64,000 bases of DNA. Source: Maea johnstoni. Taxonomy: Eukaryota; Annelida; Polychaeta; Spionida; Magelonidae. The stretch spans positions 30,667,180 through 30,731,179 of the forward strand of contig OZ012697.1 in assembly GCA_963942565.1 (NCBI GenBank), in the 5' to 3' direction. The translations under genes and the position numbers were made by a program. This document shows positions 1 through 12,437 of the stretch, piece by piece (positions within the stretch are counted from its first letter, which is position 1; every line of letters starts with the position of its first letter). The notes under the pieces were generated by a model. It had not been told where the DNA came from and made no database searches. It was given only the letters and a program-made list of their open reading frames with translations.

Positions 1-2072
1 TGAGATTTGAATATTACACGCCCACCCAAAAATTTACACGCATTTGGCGTGTGGGCGCGTATCTGTTTTCTGCACTGCCCTATTTTCTTGTAAAAACATC
101 TTATGATCTTCAGTATTACTTCAAATGATACAATTAGACATGGGAAGACTGTGCCAACAGATACGGGATTGAATATTATGTTTTGGGGTGTTTTTGATGA
201 ATTCTAAAATTAAGGTGTTCTGTGATTCCATAACATAAAAATATCATTTTTTTAATCTTTGAAAATGTTCAGATTACCATGAAACTTCATTGAAAAAGCA
301 TTTTAACACTAATTTAACTATGAGGGGGACACTTTTGAGAAATAAATTTTCAAATTGTTTTTGTGTGGGTTAAAGTTGGTGATTCCCTAACAGTTACAGA
401 ATCACATATTTGCTTAATGTTTTTTGGGGGGTAAAATAGTGAAAAAAAACATGCCTGTTACGCAATCACTCAAAATAAGCATCTGTTTTCTACCACTTTA
501 ATCAATTACCACTTCCATGCTGTTCCTGCCACTTTTTTCCAAAATCTTCTTAATCATGTGGTAGGTAAATTTGTTTTGCACAGATTCCACCACAAAGCTA
601 TGAGTTGAATTAGGTAAAGTGAACTTTATCCAAGAAACTTCAACATGACAGATGGTCTTGTTACGGAATCACATTTTCTGTAAGTATCAATATCCTTCAT
701 TAAATGAGTGCACTATCATATGGTGAAATTTTCTGCTTTAATAAAAAGTTCAGCTAGTGTACTAATATAAAGACATGACAAAGAGTGGGTTTTATGTCTC
801 TGGTGGTAGGTAACAGATAGCAATGTCTAATGTTAGAGGGACCACTTCCCCACAAGGGCAATTGTTTCACAATTAGAATATATTAGCTCTAATTGATTTA
901 ACATTGAAGCTTCTTATAAAATATAATTTCACTCAGTACCTGGTCAGTTTTATATCACTTCCTGTACAAATCAAGGTTGTTGGTATACCCCAGACAATGT
1001 GGATTCTGTTTTTCCTCCACTATCCTCTCTCATTAACACCCCTTATTGTTCAGTCTGGGGAAGGAGGATATGATTTGGGGGGAAATTGCATCTACCCTGA
1101 TTGAAACTGAATGGGTGGCTTCAGGATTAGGGATGTAGAGGTGAATGGAGACAATGCATTCAGAGACAGGATGGAGGTGTCAGTCAAGGTACACATCTGT
1201 ACACTTTACAATTGATATCAAACTAGCCGAGTTATGAATGAATTATGCACATTTATAGTTAATGCCCAATTTGCTAAATACTTATAAAATAACTATGTAA
1301 TGATTCTTTTTAAACATTCATTTGTGATCTTATTAACTGTTGGATATTTTTTCTGGAGCAGATCATACATGTCTATTTGGTGAATGGAGAATCCCTGGAA
1401 ATTTAGTTTTTAAAATCATTTTAGACTGCTGATCTATGACTGGCTTTGTATAAATAAGAGACGAATATGAGTCTTTAATATGACTAATTCTATCTATTTC
1501 AGTATAATTGTATCATCTAAAGCAATATTGAAGATCATAAGATGGTTTTACAAGAAAATATGTTGGTTTTAACGTTTTAAGAATCGTTACTGTCAGAAAG
1601 GCGGTGAACAAACAAACACCATGTAGTAAAATGTTCATTACTTTTTCATAAATGGGAATACAGTAAATCTGAAGATCCAGAAACTTCAAAATTCTAGCTT
1701 TCCAAATATATAAGGTACATATTGCTACTATAAAATTCATTTTTTTGTCTTAGATGCTAACTTCAACTTGATTGAGCCCATAAACTTATTTCAAAATGGT
1801 GACCAACAAGTACTTCTCTAATGTAAATAGATACAAATAACAAATATTTGTGATTTTTTAAAGGTATTTAAAGCGTTAATGATGTTGTGGATCGCAAAGT
1901 TTGGGGCTTGGTTTTCAGAAAATAAGGTTAACACCAATGAGAATGTACTTACTCAAACCATGCATGATTGGTAGTGCCCAAAATGGTCATCTACTTAACG
2001 GAAAGCATATTTCAGAAAATAAAATAAAATTGAAATAATGATAAGAAATGAGAATATGTGCAGAATATATAC
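1..2072. other. AT-rich stretch without a recognised gene
   Basis: No open frame here looks coding on either strand, and no exon with convincing splice sites could be joined to the minus-strand gene that ends its last visible exon at 2073. Short variants of a motif close to GTTACGGAATCAC recur in both orientations between about 220 and 680, which suggests an old decayed repeat. The remaining exon or exons and the 3' UTR of the acidic gene may lie here or beyond the left edge. Confidence 0.5.
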
Positions 2073-2246
2073 CTTTCTTCTTTGTTTCTCTTGTTTTTTA
2101 GGTGCCTGCTCCGCTGCTTCTGTTTTTTTCTCGGCTGCTAGAATGCTATTGGCTGCCTCCAGGAACTCATCAGCATCCATTTCTTGTACGGAGCGTTCTT
2201 TGGCGCCCTCTGTCTCTGCGGGTGCATCTTCGGTAGGGGCTGCTTC
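2073..2246 (-). CDS. Exon 2 of the acidic protein gene
   Basis: This exon continues in phase 0 with EAAPTEDAPAETEGAKERSV, followed by the patch MDADEFLEAANSILAAEK and a basic end. A good polypyrimidine/CAG acceptor and a GTATAT donor bound it. The frame stays open for about 12 codons into the intron (VYILHIFSFLII..), but that composition is intronic. Confidence 0.6.
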
Positions 2247-4633
2247 CTGAAAAACACAAATTTAAAAGTTACAAACGCTATTGTCAACTGTTTTGAACTG
2301 GCTAGCAGAATCAACCTTTAGTTTTGGAGGGTTTTTAAGTTTACAGGTTTAAACAGGCAAAATTTTCTATGAAGAATTTTCAATTTTGGCTTTTGGGGGT
2401 AATATATAAATATTTTCCTAACAACCCCCCTTCTATGACATGGCTGATGTTTGAATTGCCCTTTTTGACACAAAAGGCTTTTAAATGTAGTTGATATGAG
2501 GATCTGAACTCTGAAGTAGATGACTAGCTAAATCTGGATGGGCAGAAATCTTGGAATTTCTTTTTTGGACAGGCAACTTTTGAAATCCCTACTATGCCCT
2601 GCATCTTGGGAAGCATTATAAGGCCTTAGAGAGATGAGGACCCCAGGAGGGACAGGAGCTCTCCGTAGGTCCTCGGGCCGTCCTCTCAAGAGACTGGGTA
2701 GTGGACCTCACAGAAATGATCAGGGACTTAGTAGAGCTGCACTCACCGCTCACGAACTCGAGTGGCTCGAGCCCTGGGGCAAACTCGCCGAGCTCGAGCT
2801 GAAATGTTCAAATCGTGAGCTCGTCTATGTTTTGAACACAAACGTAACACTGAGCACCTAACACACATTATTAACATACATAACTGCTTATCGCTGTCAT
2901 GTCTCCTTTACAATCTCCAATGTATACATTAAGGCTGTGTTGAGTGTTATATACTGAACTTTGTACCTCGTCAGCACATTTTAAAAGTGATTAAACATGG
3001 CAATGTTGATAAATCTCCGCCAATAAATATTTATTTCTTAATAGCTGGGCTGGGAAATAAATATTCTTTTGGAAAATCGGAACGTCCGTGAGCTCATGAG
3101 TCAAATGGATGGTGAGCTCATGAGTTGATCTCCCTCCATGAGTGCAGCTCTAGGACTTAGCCAGGCAAAAAAAATTATGAAGATGTTTTCACTTTTGACT
3201 TTTAGGGGGTAATAAGTCCTAATAACCAAATATTTTCAAACCATCTTCTAGGACAAAGCTTAAGTGTAAATTGCCATTTTTGACACACTAGGCCAAATGT
3301 AGCTGGTACAAGGATTTGAAGTGGATTACAAGCTAAATCTGGATGGGCAGAAAATTTGGAATTGCTGTTTTGGACAGGCATTGAAATCCTGGCTAAGACC
3401 CTGTAACAGATCCAAATCATCAACACGGTAACTAATGGAATTCATTATTGTGAAGAAGAAAATGGTTGGTTTAAGAAAAGGGCCATGAACACCAGGGCTA
3501 GGACGATCAATCGGAAGCTCGATGAATCGATTGGATAAGCAAGAAATCCGACCAGCTTGAGTCATATTTTGAAAAATTGATTATTTCTGATTATCGCTAA
3601 TGTCTATTCTTGCCGCCGCATCCAGGTTACGTAGCGGCTTATACTTGTATTGACAAGGGTTCGGCACTAGTGAATTTTGAAGGATATAGGGACACTTAAA
3701 ATAATAGTTTATAATCGGGTACCTATAATCGATTGATCAGTCGGAAACTTTGGCGATTAATCGAGCCAAAATTTTGGAACGATTCCAAGCTTTAATGAAC
3801 ACATAGAAATATTGCATTTTCGAGAAATTAGATGCCTAGAACTGATCCATTCTTATTCTTCCAAAGGCACAGAAAAACATGTTATATATGCCTCTGATTC
3901 TTATCATTCTACACTCACAAAGGGGAAATATGAGAGAAGGCTAGAATAAGTGCAAGTTCATACGTAATCTGGTAGAACAGGGGAGGGGGTTCAGGCTGAG
4001 ACCTTGATTGCAGCCATGGGCAGCAGCTGGTCAGTATTGATCTGACCAATCCACACAAGCGAAGCCACCAAACAAATGAACAATGAAAATCATGCAGTGG
4101 GACTTGGGTCTTTGATTGCAATCAATATACAATTTACGAATCATTCTAAATTCTACGGATACTGTTTCTAAATTCTATTTGCCTTTTTTGTGTTTTATGG
4201 GCAATCTGGAAAAACATTAGCTCGGTTATTGCAAGATCTTATTCTCTAAAGCTAAAGAGATACATACCTCTTTCGATGCAGCATCTGTAGAAGCCGGCTC
4301 TGTTTCTGTCGCGGTTTTCGCATCTTCATCTGCCGTTTCTGCTTCTTTTTCTGGTTCAGGGGGAATATCAAACGCACTGTTAAACGTTTTTAACAATTCC
4401 AAACACTCTTCTGTGGAGATCACTTCGGCGGCAGGCGTCTTATCGGCCGTTTCTGCAGCTTTATCGCCCTCAGTTTCCTGTGCCGGTTGCTCAACTTTTT
4501 CTCCGTCTTCCTCGATTTCCATCTTCTTGGCTTCTTGCTCTAGCTGCTGAACCTCGGGTTCCGCTTGAACGTCCGCCGCTGGCTCGCTAGATTGCATCTC
4601 AACAGAATCATCAACTTTATCAGAATCTGACAT
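2073..4633 (-). CDS. Acidic Ala/Glu-rich protein, two exons seen, 3' end not found
   Basis: Exon 1 is 4268-4633 (122 codons from the ATG, donor GAG|GTATGT) and exon 2 is 2073-2246 (58 codons, acceptor TTTTTCAG, donor AAAG|GTATAT). Both are phase 0, so they join cleanly. The first 180 residues begin MSDSDKVDDSVEMQ and are very rich in Glu, Ala, Asp, Thr and Pro, with two less biased patches: ECLELLKTFNSAFDIPPEPE in exon 1 and MDADEFLEAANSILAAEKK in exon 2. Exon 2 ends in a basic run (KKQEKQRRK). No signal peptide or membrane segment is visible. The composition suggests a disordered nuclear or cytosolic protein, but I do not recognise the family. The start is chosen because it is the first ATG after a CpG-rich promoter-like patch. 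Later exons were not found. Confidence 0.6.
2340..2610. repeat. Dispersed repeat family A, copy 1
   Basis: This ~260-bp block (GGGGGTAATA.., TTTGACACAAAAGGC.., TCTGGATGGGCAGAAA.., TTTTTTGGACAGGC) recurs at 3165-3410, at 13155-13480 and inverted at 20566-20785. The copies are strongly diverged. No open frame is shared, so this is probably a decayed non-autonomous element or a LINE/SINE tail. Confidence 0.5.
2732..3153. mobile_element. hAT-like MITE, copy 1
   Basis: The terminal inverted repeats are TAGAGCTGCAC at the left and GTGCAGCTCTA at the right. They are flanked by a perfect 8-bp target duplication GGACTTAG (2724-2731 and 3154-3161). Eight-bp duplications and this TIR form are typical of the hAT superfamily. 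There is no coding capacity in 422 bp, so the element is non-autonomous. It interrupts a family A repeat region and has a sister copy at 12687. Confidence 0.85.
3165..3410. repeat. Dispersed repeat family A, copy 2
   Basis: It shares with 2340-2610 the ordered blocks TTTTAGGGGGTAATA, TAAATTGCCATTTTTGACAC, GCTAAATCTGGATGGGCAGA and TTTTGGACAGGCA. Confidence 0.5.
3490..3790. mobile_element. Decayed MITE with GGGACGA..AATCGGAAGCT-type end
   Basis: The left end (GGGCTAGGACGATCAATCGG) resembles the left end of the element at 13807-14247. The block ends near a CGATTAATCGAGCC segment that is its partial inverse. Target duplications are not visible. I infer an old hAT-type MITE. Confidence 0.4.
3791..4267. 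other. Intron of the acidic gene, nothing further seen
   Basis: Apart from the repeats just upstream, this part of the intron between the two coding exons shows no open frame, tandem repeat or element end that I can support. Confidence 0.45.
4268..4633 (-). CDS. Exon 1 of the acidic protein gene
   Basis: This exon codes for the initiator Met and 121 further residues, ending ..DAASKE before a GTATGT donor. Codon use is clearly more GC-rich than the flanks, which supports real coding. The amphipathic patch ECLELLKTFNSAFDIP is the only part that looks able to fold or bind a partner. Confidence 0.65.
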
Positions 4634-4870
4634 TTTGTTTTTTTGACCGAAACTATGCTATTTTGCGTTAAAATTGTCAGTTTCCAACAACTTACTAGGA
4701 GGAGTAGATGCGAACAGGCGTAGAATCAATGCAAATGGCGTCGTGCGTCCCGGAAGTCGCGTCCACGCGCCGGTCATGTGATTTCGTGCTTTGCCGCTAG
4801 ACGTCGCGTCAGTCGACAGCGGGAAAATGGAGGGCAGACGACCAAGCTGAAAAGTGTTTGGTAATGACAT
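4634..4870. promoter_or_regulatory. CpG-rich promoter-like patch upstream of the acidic gene
   Basis: Between about 4720 and 4830 the sequence becomes locally rich in CpG, unlike the surrounding DNA. It contains an ETS-like CCGGAAGT, an E-box-like core (CACATGACC on the minus strand), ACGTC/GCGTC boxes, and GCGGGAAAATGGAGG, which resembles E2F/YY1 sites. It lies 90-200 bp before the ATG at 4633 (minus strand). It may also fire to the right, towards the meiotic gene whose first recognised coding exon is at 6721; a shared bidirectional promoter is inference. Confidence 0.4.
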
Positions 4871-6156
4871 TTTTACGTCTGGTGGAATCTACAGTGACAC
4901 CCAGCTTTCAGTGATTTTGTGAAGTATTTTTTTGTGTGGAAGTGTCGTTTCTGTATAGTTTAATTAAGGTGGTGGATTATTTCTGGATTAGATATTCACA
5001 TTTTTTTCTGATATTTTTTACATTTTACAATCACAATGGCCATTTGATTGTGACTGTCATTGATAAGAAAATGTGAATACCATTTTCCACAGATTTACTC
5101 ATTTAGATCAATTGTCACTTGTGAGTTGTGACTGATTGGCTAGTTCTTCAATAACCTTAGTAATGGGGTATATGAGCAACAGAAACTCAAATAAAGTTGC
5201 ATTTCAACAGGAAGGGTTTTTGTTTTGTTTTTCTAATGTTGGCCAGTTGGGGTAGAATAAAAGACATGACTCATGAGTCAAAAAGTTGCCTATTTGGGTC
5301 CAAATTCTACAGGCCCTGAGGGTCCAATATAGCTACTCCGATCGTTTGGAACTTGCGGGACTAGATTCAAAAGCATTTGTTTGTTTATTCATTTGTTTTC
5401 TTTCTTATGAGGATACTTCAGTTAGGCCAAATTCATTGTGTAGTTTCTGAAATGTCAGAAATGTGAGCTTGCCCATCAGGCAAAAAGTCAAACCCTGGCC
5501 ACTCAATTGTATTGTATTGTATGTTTATTGACTGTAGTAAACTACAAAATCATACATTGTACAAAATACAAGAATAGAAATGAAAGTGTACAGAATTGAA
5601 AATAACAGAACATGGTAAACTAGAAAAATATAAACAAACGTAAGGAATGATAATTATAAATCATGGAATAATGTAGAACAATGAAAAGACAAAAGGTGGG
5701 GCTTCTAAAATAAGCATACTCATAGTAAACCTTTTTCTCGCATGTCTGTCTGTTGCGAACAAACACGCAAGATCTTATTGTCGGCAATGGGCACATTTTA
5801 CAATTGGACCTAATGTCAGAGCAAAATCAACTTTTTGTGGACTTGAGATGAAAATTATGTTTATACATACACTGATACACATACTAGTGCTCCAAAGAGG
5901 TTTGCCAAGTTTGGATGACAAACTTGAACGTTTTGTCACGAAAAAGTGGAAAAAGCATTTGCCCAACTTGAGGCAGACTGACTCTAAGTGCACAATAGAT
6001 AGATAGATGTTAGTTTTTTGATCAATGACTGATTATTGCCTAGAATGGATGATCATCCTTTAAACTAATATTAAATAATGCTCAAGATATAATTTTTGAA
6101 CTAAGATAAACCATGTCTTATATTTAGAATATATTTTTCCAAATGCGCAATATATA
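4871..6156. other. AT-rich spacer with a LINE-tail-like microsatellite
   Basis: No exon is recognised. At about 5505-5525 a short (TTGTA)n run leads into an A/T-rich block up to about 5640 that resembles the simple-repeat 3' tail of a LINE on the minus strand; this is tentative. A non-coding 5' exon of the 6721 gene could lie near 4870, but I cannot demonstrate it. Confidence 0.35.
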
Positions 6157-6634
6157 TAGGGCTGCACACCGTTAAGAATTAACGATTTGATATGATACTG
6201 ATAACTTTGAAACAATACGGTTTCTTAACGGTTTTTTAACGATACCGCATGGGACAAACTTCTGAAAAATAGCCAAACTTTCGTATTCAAAACCTGTTGT
6301 TTTTTTCCATGAAATATGATTTCAAATTCTTTGAATAAAACAGAATCGTATATTTGATTATTATGAGTTTTATTTTGCCATAGAATATTAAATTTGAACG
6401 AATTACATCCATTAAGAATTAAATACGAAAGTATTGATGCCAATGCCGAGCCGTTGTTTCATTGAATCACGGCTTAGGAAGTGCTCGGAGCGATGTCAAC
6501 AGTAAGGTAAGGCAGTTTCCTTATAGCTGCTTTATCGGTTTTTCAAACCGGTTTATTTTGGGACGGTTATCATTATCATTAGGCAGCCTAATGATCGGTT
6601 ACGGTCTGCAACCGGTTTCCGGTGTGCAGCCCTA
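6157..6634. mobile_element. hAT-like MITE with TAGGGCTGCACACC ends
   Basis: The ends TAGGGCTGCACACC and GGTGTGCAGCCCTA are perfect inverted repeats about 478 bp apart. Flanks AATATATA and ATTATATA look like an 8-bp target duplication with one mismatch. Internal sequence is partly self-complementary (AACGGTTTTTTAACG..CGGTTTATTTTG) and non-coding. Confidence 0.75.
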
Positions 6635-6720
6635 ATTATATATATATAAATCTATTATATCATGTTTGCTCTTAGCAGGAAACGTCAATAAAATCACAAG
6701 GGACAAACATCTCCAGCAGC

Positions 6721-9700
6721 ATGAGTGCATTCGGAGACCTAGAAAAACTCATCCATGAGTTAGGTAAGCTATTTCCTCAAAACTACCTTCGATGAATAAA
6801 AGATTTGGATATGTAGCAAGAGAGCAATTGCCATAATGCCAAATACAATATAGTGAAGGGCTGGACATGCCAGGGATCTGATCTGGCATCAGCGTGATGT
6901 CACAAGGGGACAGGGACCAATCAGGGCTCTCGTATTGTTTACATTACAGAGAAACCTGTGGTCCAGCATGTGCAGGACACAACTTACTTGTCGAGGCTAG
7001 CCTGTTCAGTTTGACCGGCTGGTTTCATATCCGCTTGTTTATTTTCATCTAAGATACTACACACTAATATTTATATTTGTTTGCCCTTGTGGCATCCTAT
7101 TACTATTATCTATATTCTGCAGAAAGCTATAGACAACTGGAAGTCCCTTTGTACAGAAAAATAGAAGTTCACCACAAAGATTGACAGTGAAAACATTTTT
7201 TTGATAGTCAAAGATTCTTATTACCTTTTCAAACTCTGTCAAGCTCTTAGAAACACTGTATTTTTAAGCCAACAAAAGATAACAACCCTTGCCTAGTATT
7301 TGTTGGCCTAGTATAGTCATATTCTTGCCAGATGCTTGGCATTCAGATCCATATTATAGGTTATACATCCAGTTACGAGTGACTTTAATTATTTCCTGTT
7401 GAGTTAAGCAATCCCACTTCTTCTTTGTCTCAAATATAAGTCAATGGTTCATTAAGTTCTGCATGAAGTTGTCAGACCATGTGGGGAATGTGTGTACTCA
7501 ATTTGAAAAATCGGATAAACAAGCCATCTTTTTCTATACTATGACAACTAAATCTAGTGATATGTTAATAGTATTATAGCACAATAAATTGGTGCACTTT
7601 CAATCATGGTATATATAAAAAAACTTGCTCTTTTGAAAGTTTTGTTTCTTTAATGTTATTTTCTCTTGAAAAATTTATATACCGGAACTAGCCTATACTT
7701 GTTGCCAAATGAGCTCACATTTTGGAAGAAGTCAAATTTTTAACTTTCGATCCAGTTTCATTACCAAAATATACGGTAACTAGTGTCTTTTATTATTGAG
7801 AATAACATGCTATTATTCCTGACTTCAAATCCTTTCAGAGCATGTAAACCAACAATTTGTGAAGCAAATAGAAAAAGAAAAGCAGTTGATAGAAGGTGAG
7901 TTGAATGTGAGGCTGTTATTTTTAGTAGCTTAGCATAGACAATAAAGATCTTTTAAACTAAATTTTAAACAAAATGTTGGCTCATGTTTTCATATATTGT
8001 ACAGGTATTTAGATATTGCGCACATTTTATTTTTACAAATTTTCTTCTCATCCTGCCATTGAACCGGAATTCTGCCATTTACTTGCTCTACATAATAGGG
8101 GTTCAGCTATTAAAATAGGAGTTTACACCCTGACCGAGAAAAAGAGATATTTCAGGCTAAGGGCCCGAAAGTCTTTTGATTAAAATTAGTGGTCAAAAAG
8201 GAGGATTTCTGGTTATACAAGCAAACTTGCATATGACAGACTGAATGGGACCAGGAAAATTGTCCATCATATTCAAAGTCTGTCATATACATATGACAAA
8301 CTTGATATGTATGGGACTGGGACCAAGCAAATCGTCAGCCATAGCCGTAAGTCTGGCGTACAGCGGCCGTCATATGCAAGTTCGCCTGTACATACTACTT
8401 TGGGCCCCTAGTTTGTAAAATCTAGGGGCCCACAGCAAAATTCAAGGGCATATGCTTAGAAGATGATTACTAGTATGCTCATGGCAGTCTTTAACAATTC
8501 TTGTTTTTTATTGTGCGTTTTAGCTTTGGAGGTGAGTATTACAGAAAAGAAAAGCGAGCTGTCTCAAGTGCTACAGTCGACTGCCCATCTGGATGAGGAG
8601 ACCAAGAGAGTGCACAAACAGTTCACACAAAACAGGGACAACTGTAACAGGTTAGCACAGCTCAAAGTGTACTTCAGAAGTTACCGTAAATTCTCAATAA
8701 TTTTTGGCACTTTTTTATAATTACGATTTTTATGGGTTCAGGGTGGCCCATGTTTTCTGAAAGTTCATTGATGTATCAGCAAGATTTACAGCTAGGTCCA
8801 TGTTTTACAAAATGGCAAGTGGCGATAGATCGAGGGTCACCCTGATAAGGCCTGATTTCCCATTAAGTATTTACAAAATAAAAATCTAATGGCCCAAAAT
8901 CCTAGGGTGGTCTAAATTTACAAGATTTTACGGTAGATAAGGGCTAAAAATCAGATGTACTGATTTCTATACACACCATCTTTAAGTAGCTTTTTAAAAA
9001 TGCAATTAGGCTCCATTGAGAAAAATCTTGATTTCGATTTCCCACATGCTTCTGATCCTGTATTAGATGAAAATGTGAATTTTATGATTTTCTGACCAGG
9101 AAGTATTGTGGAATGGTTTTAATTGCATTCTCACCTAGTGTAAATATTTTATGTTTTGCCTATATCAGAAAATGTATTAATCTATAAAATGTGGACATGG
9201 AGACTCAGAGGAGTTAAAAGTTTTTTCAACAAAGTGAAATGTAGTAGGCCCCAACTAACTTGTTCTTACACCCAACTTCACTATTTGTTACCAGCTTGTA
9301 ACTTTGTTACCTTTTTGTCTATTGGAGATTCTTTTAAAACAATGTACTGTCCAGTTTGAGAAAAAATGAGAACAAAATAAGACCCAACATATTTTGTTCT
9401 CAGTTTTTAACCATTCCACTTTTTTGCCTGGTGTAGATTTCTTTTTGGATATATTTCTCTTCCAGTCTGAGAAAGACATCTGCTGTATTATGTGATCATG
9501 AAGCGGCACTTACAAAGACACTTGATGCCTTGGTGTTATCCCATAAAGCTGAAAAGTAAGTGTCTGAATCTCAAAGTGAAATTCAAGTCTAGTGGGATAT
9601 TTATGCAGTGCTGAAAACAGTTTGCTTAGCTGTGGTGGTCAAACGTTTCATCAAAATGAATGGTTTAGTGGTCCACCAGAAAAATTAGTGGTCCATATCA

Positions 9701-12437
9701 CTTTGATAACCAAAGTGGAAGCCAACAGCCATTTCATAACGGAACATTCAGGGTTAATTGTGCCAAATTCATGAATTGTGACAGTTATAATCTAGTGTAG
9801 AAGAAATGTGAAACTGGATGGGATGCTTACTAAATTAATGTGGTCAGAATATTTAGTAGACTTTCTGGGCAAGTAAACATATACTTTTACTGTTTATGAT
9901 GAAAACATGATATAATTATAATTAAAGAAAAAATTCTAAATCTCACTTTAGTGAAATTGAAGTCTTTTAGGATATTCATGATATAATTATAAAGCAAGAA
10001 TTCATTTTGCAAAGATTTGCATTGCTAGAAGGGAAGTGACCAATATTCACCAAAATTCAGATTTTTAATTAGCTGGGCCACTAAATAACTATAAAACTCC
10101 TTGCTAAAACTTAATTGTGAGAGTGTTGATTATTTAATGCTCCTTAGTGTTGTTTATTCCTTAGAAATGAGCTTCACAGAAAATGTATTTGACCGCTATG
10201 GATCCATGTTTTGTACCTTTGGTTATTTCATGCCCATAAGTGATATTTTACCATTCCTCGAGTACACATTTCTTATATGTACACATTTGCAGTGCTGAAG
10301 TCACTACAGTGTTTTGCAATGTTAATAATTGCATGCCTGTAAGTGATATTTTACCACTCCTCAAGTACACATTTCTTATATATATATACACTTTTGCAGT
10401 GCTGAAGTCACTTCAATGTTTTGCAATGTTAATTATTGCTTGCCTGTAAGTGTGAATTTACCATTCCTTAAGTACACATTTCTTATATTTACACTTTTGC
10501 AGTGATGAAGTCACTACCATGTTTTGCAATGGGGATTTTTGTATGCTCATAAGTATTACTGTACCATTCCTTAATTAAGTATTTATATTTGCCCTGTACA
10601 TGTACCGTAATTTCGCGTGTATAAGACTCACTGTCTTACACAAATTTTTACACTCAAATCGGGGATGCGTCTTATACCCAAAGCTAGAGATTTAGGGTGT
10701 TTTACATCCAGTCCCCAGGACACTCGGGGGTTGCCCAATTACCATTATAATGCGGCCTGGATGATGCCTATCGATGTTCACCTTGGCATTTATGAATTGT
10801 AATTACCATACCACTCCCCGTTAGAATTTATCGATTACAATAAATATCATGCCTAGGACGATGAGTATTGAGCAATGACACTGTGTGATAAGCTCTGATG
10901 ACACGTTGATGTCACATTACACTCATTTTACTGGTTTTCTAGCGTTATTCATTAGGAGTTGATTTTCACGATATTTCCAAAAAGGGGTGCGCACTATACA
11001 CAAAGCTAAGGTCTCTACATCATTTTAAAGGCCTGAACAAGGGGTTTGTCTTATATACGGGTGCGTCTTATACGGTATTTGCAGAGCTGAACGAAAGAGT
11101 GTGCTCAGTCGCTACCAGGGGATATGGGACGACTACAAGGCCAAGTATGAGAGCTTCAAGCTTGCCAAAGAGCTGAAGATGAAACAAGACGAGATAACGA
11201 AGCTCGAAGAGGAAAAGCAGGGAGCTACAGTGGAAATAAACCACCTGCAGGAAAAGATCAGACTTCTGTCTGGACAGGATGGTAAAGACTTAATTATTAC
11301 AAACTGAAAACGTTTTTTGTGAATGGAATGCAATACTTTAGAATATGTAATAAATGTAACCATAGTTTGAAAATTAAATCATGAATTAACATTAAAATTT
11401 TGTATACTGTATAACTGATAACTTTTTACTGGCATTTTATTTTCGCTATTTTTGCGGTCCCCATGATAGCACCATAATGACATCCTTCAAATAAGGATCC
11501 TGATTTGTATCCGGTTTAGTTTGAGTTCTTGAATGCGGAAATTTAAAGTAGCACAACTATCCTCCAGCAGAGCTGTAAAGCTAAATTTTTAGCACTCAAA
11601 ATTAAAGACGTATACAGTACAAGGTCAAACATTTTCATGCTTTATTATAGATTTCTTTTCAAAAGTATACAGGTTCCACTCTATCATTTTTAAATAGATC
11701 CCTAGGCATGAATAGGCTAAACCTGAAAGTAGACCAGTGAGTGAAGTATTATTGATCAAGGTATTACTTTTTATCCGGGGATTTTTAGACACAAATTAGT
11801 TAAAACTAGATGCCTAGATATAGACGAGTGCATGCATCTGCTAATTTCATATGATTCTGTTTCAGAGGCTGGTGATTTCACTCCCTATGAAGATACCAAC
11901 AAATATGTAATAGCATTGTATCCTTTGACCAAACCAAAAGAGGCAGCTGAATCTTTTGTTGATTTTTCTTTTCTTTATGGGTACTTTGAATCGGGCTAGA
12001 ATAAAAGCAAACTGCCGGTAGAAGGCTTCGCTATATAGCAATTATTGCAATTGGTACTTTATTGGGAATTAACTATTGTTAATTATTTAAGGACTGACAA
12101 TTGATCATATATACATACACTGTAATCAAAGAACTTATAATTACTAGTAGTTGAATTATGAATAATGTAACATTTCGCACAGAATAGTATGATGTTTCAT
12201 GGAGATGTCAGTACATATGTTTGGTACTCTTGGAGAAATACCGTATTATCGTTTCGAATTGAAATCATGTTGACCTGCAGACAAAATTCCTCTACCATTT
12301 TCCTTAATCGCTGTAGAGCTGAAATAAAAAGAGACTCATCTATGTGTTGTGAGGAGGTAGAAAAGAAATACCAAGCTTTAAATGAGGTTATTACAGAAAC
12401 TCAGAGAATAAAGGAAGAACTGGATTGCAAAAAGAAG
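6721..12437 (+). CDS. SIX6OS1: SIX6OS1-like gene: coiled-coil exons 1-7
   Basis: Exon 1 (6721-6763) starts MSAFGDLEKLIHEL. Exon 2 (7839-7895) gives EHVNQQFVKQIEKEKQLIE. Exon 3 (8524-8650) runs from ALEVSITEKKSEL to NRDNCN. Exon 4 (9466-9555) covers SLRKTSAVLCDHEAAL to SHKAE. Exon 5 (11085-11281) covers AERKSVLSRYQGIWDDYKAK to LLSGQD. Exon 6 starts at 11866 with EAGDFTPYEDTNKY. Exon 7 (12317-12437) has AEIKRDSSMCCEEVEKKYQ. All acceptors are CAG or TAG. Exon 6 is the weak point: the only donor in phase with exon 7 is GG|GTACTT at 11980, while a better-looking TAT|GTAATA would need a different exon 7 start, for example after the CAG near 12181. A cDNA would decide. Confidence 0.65.
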
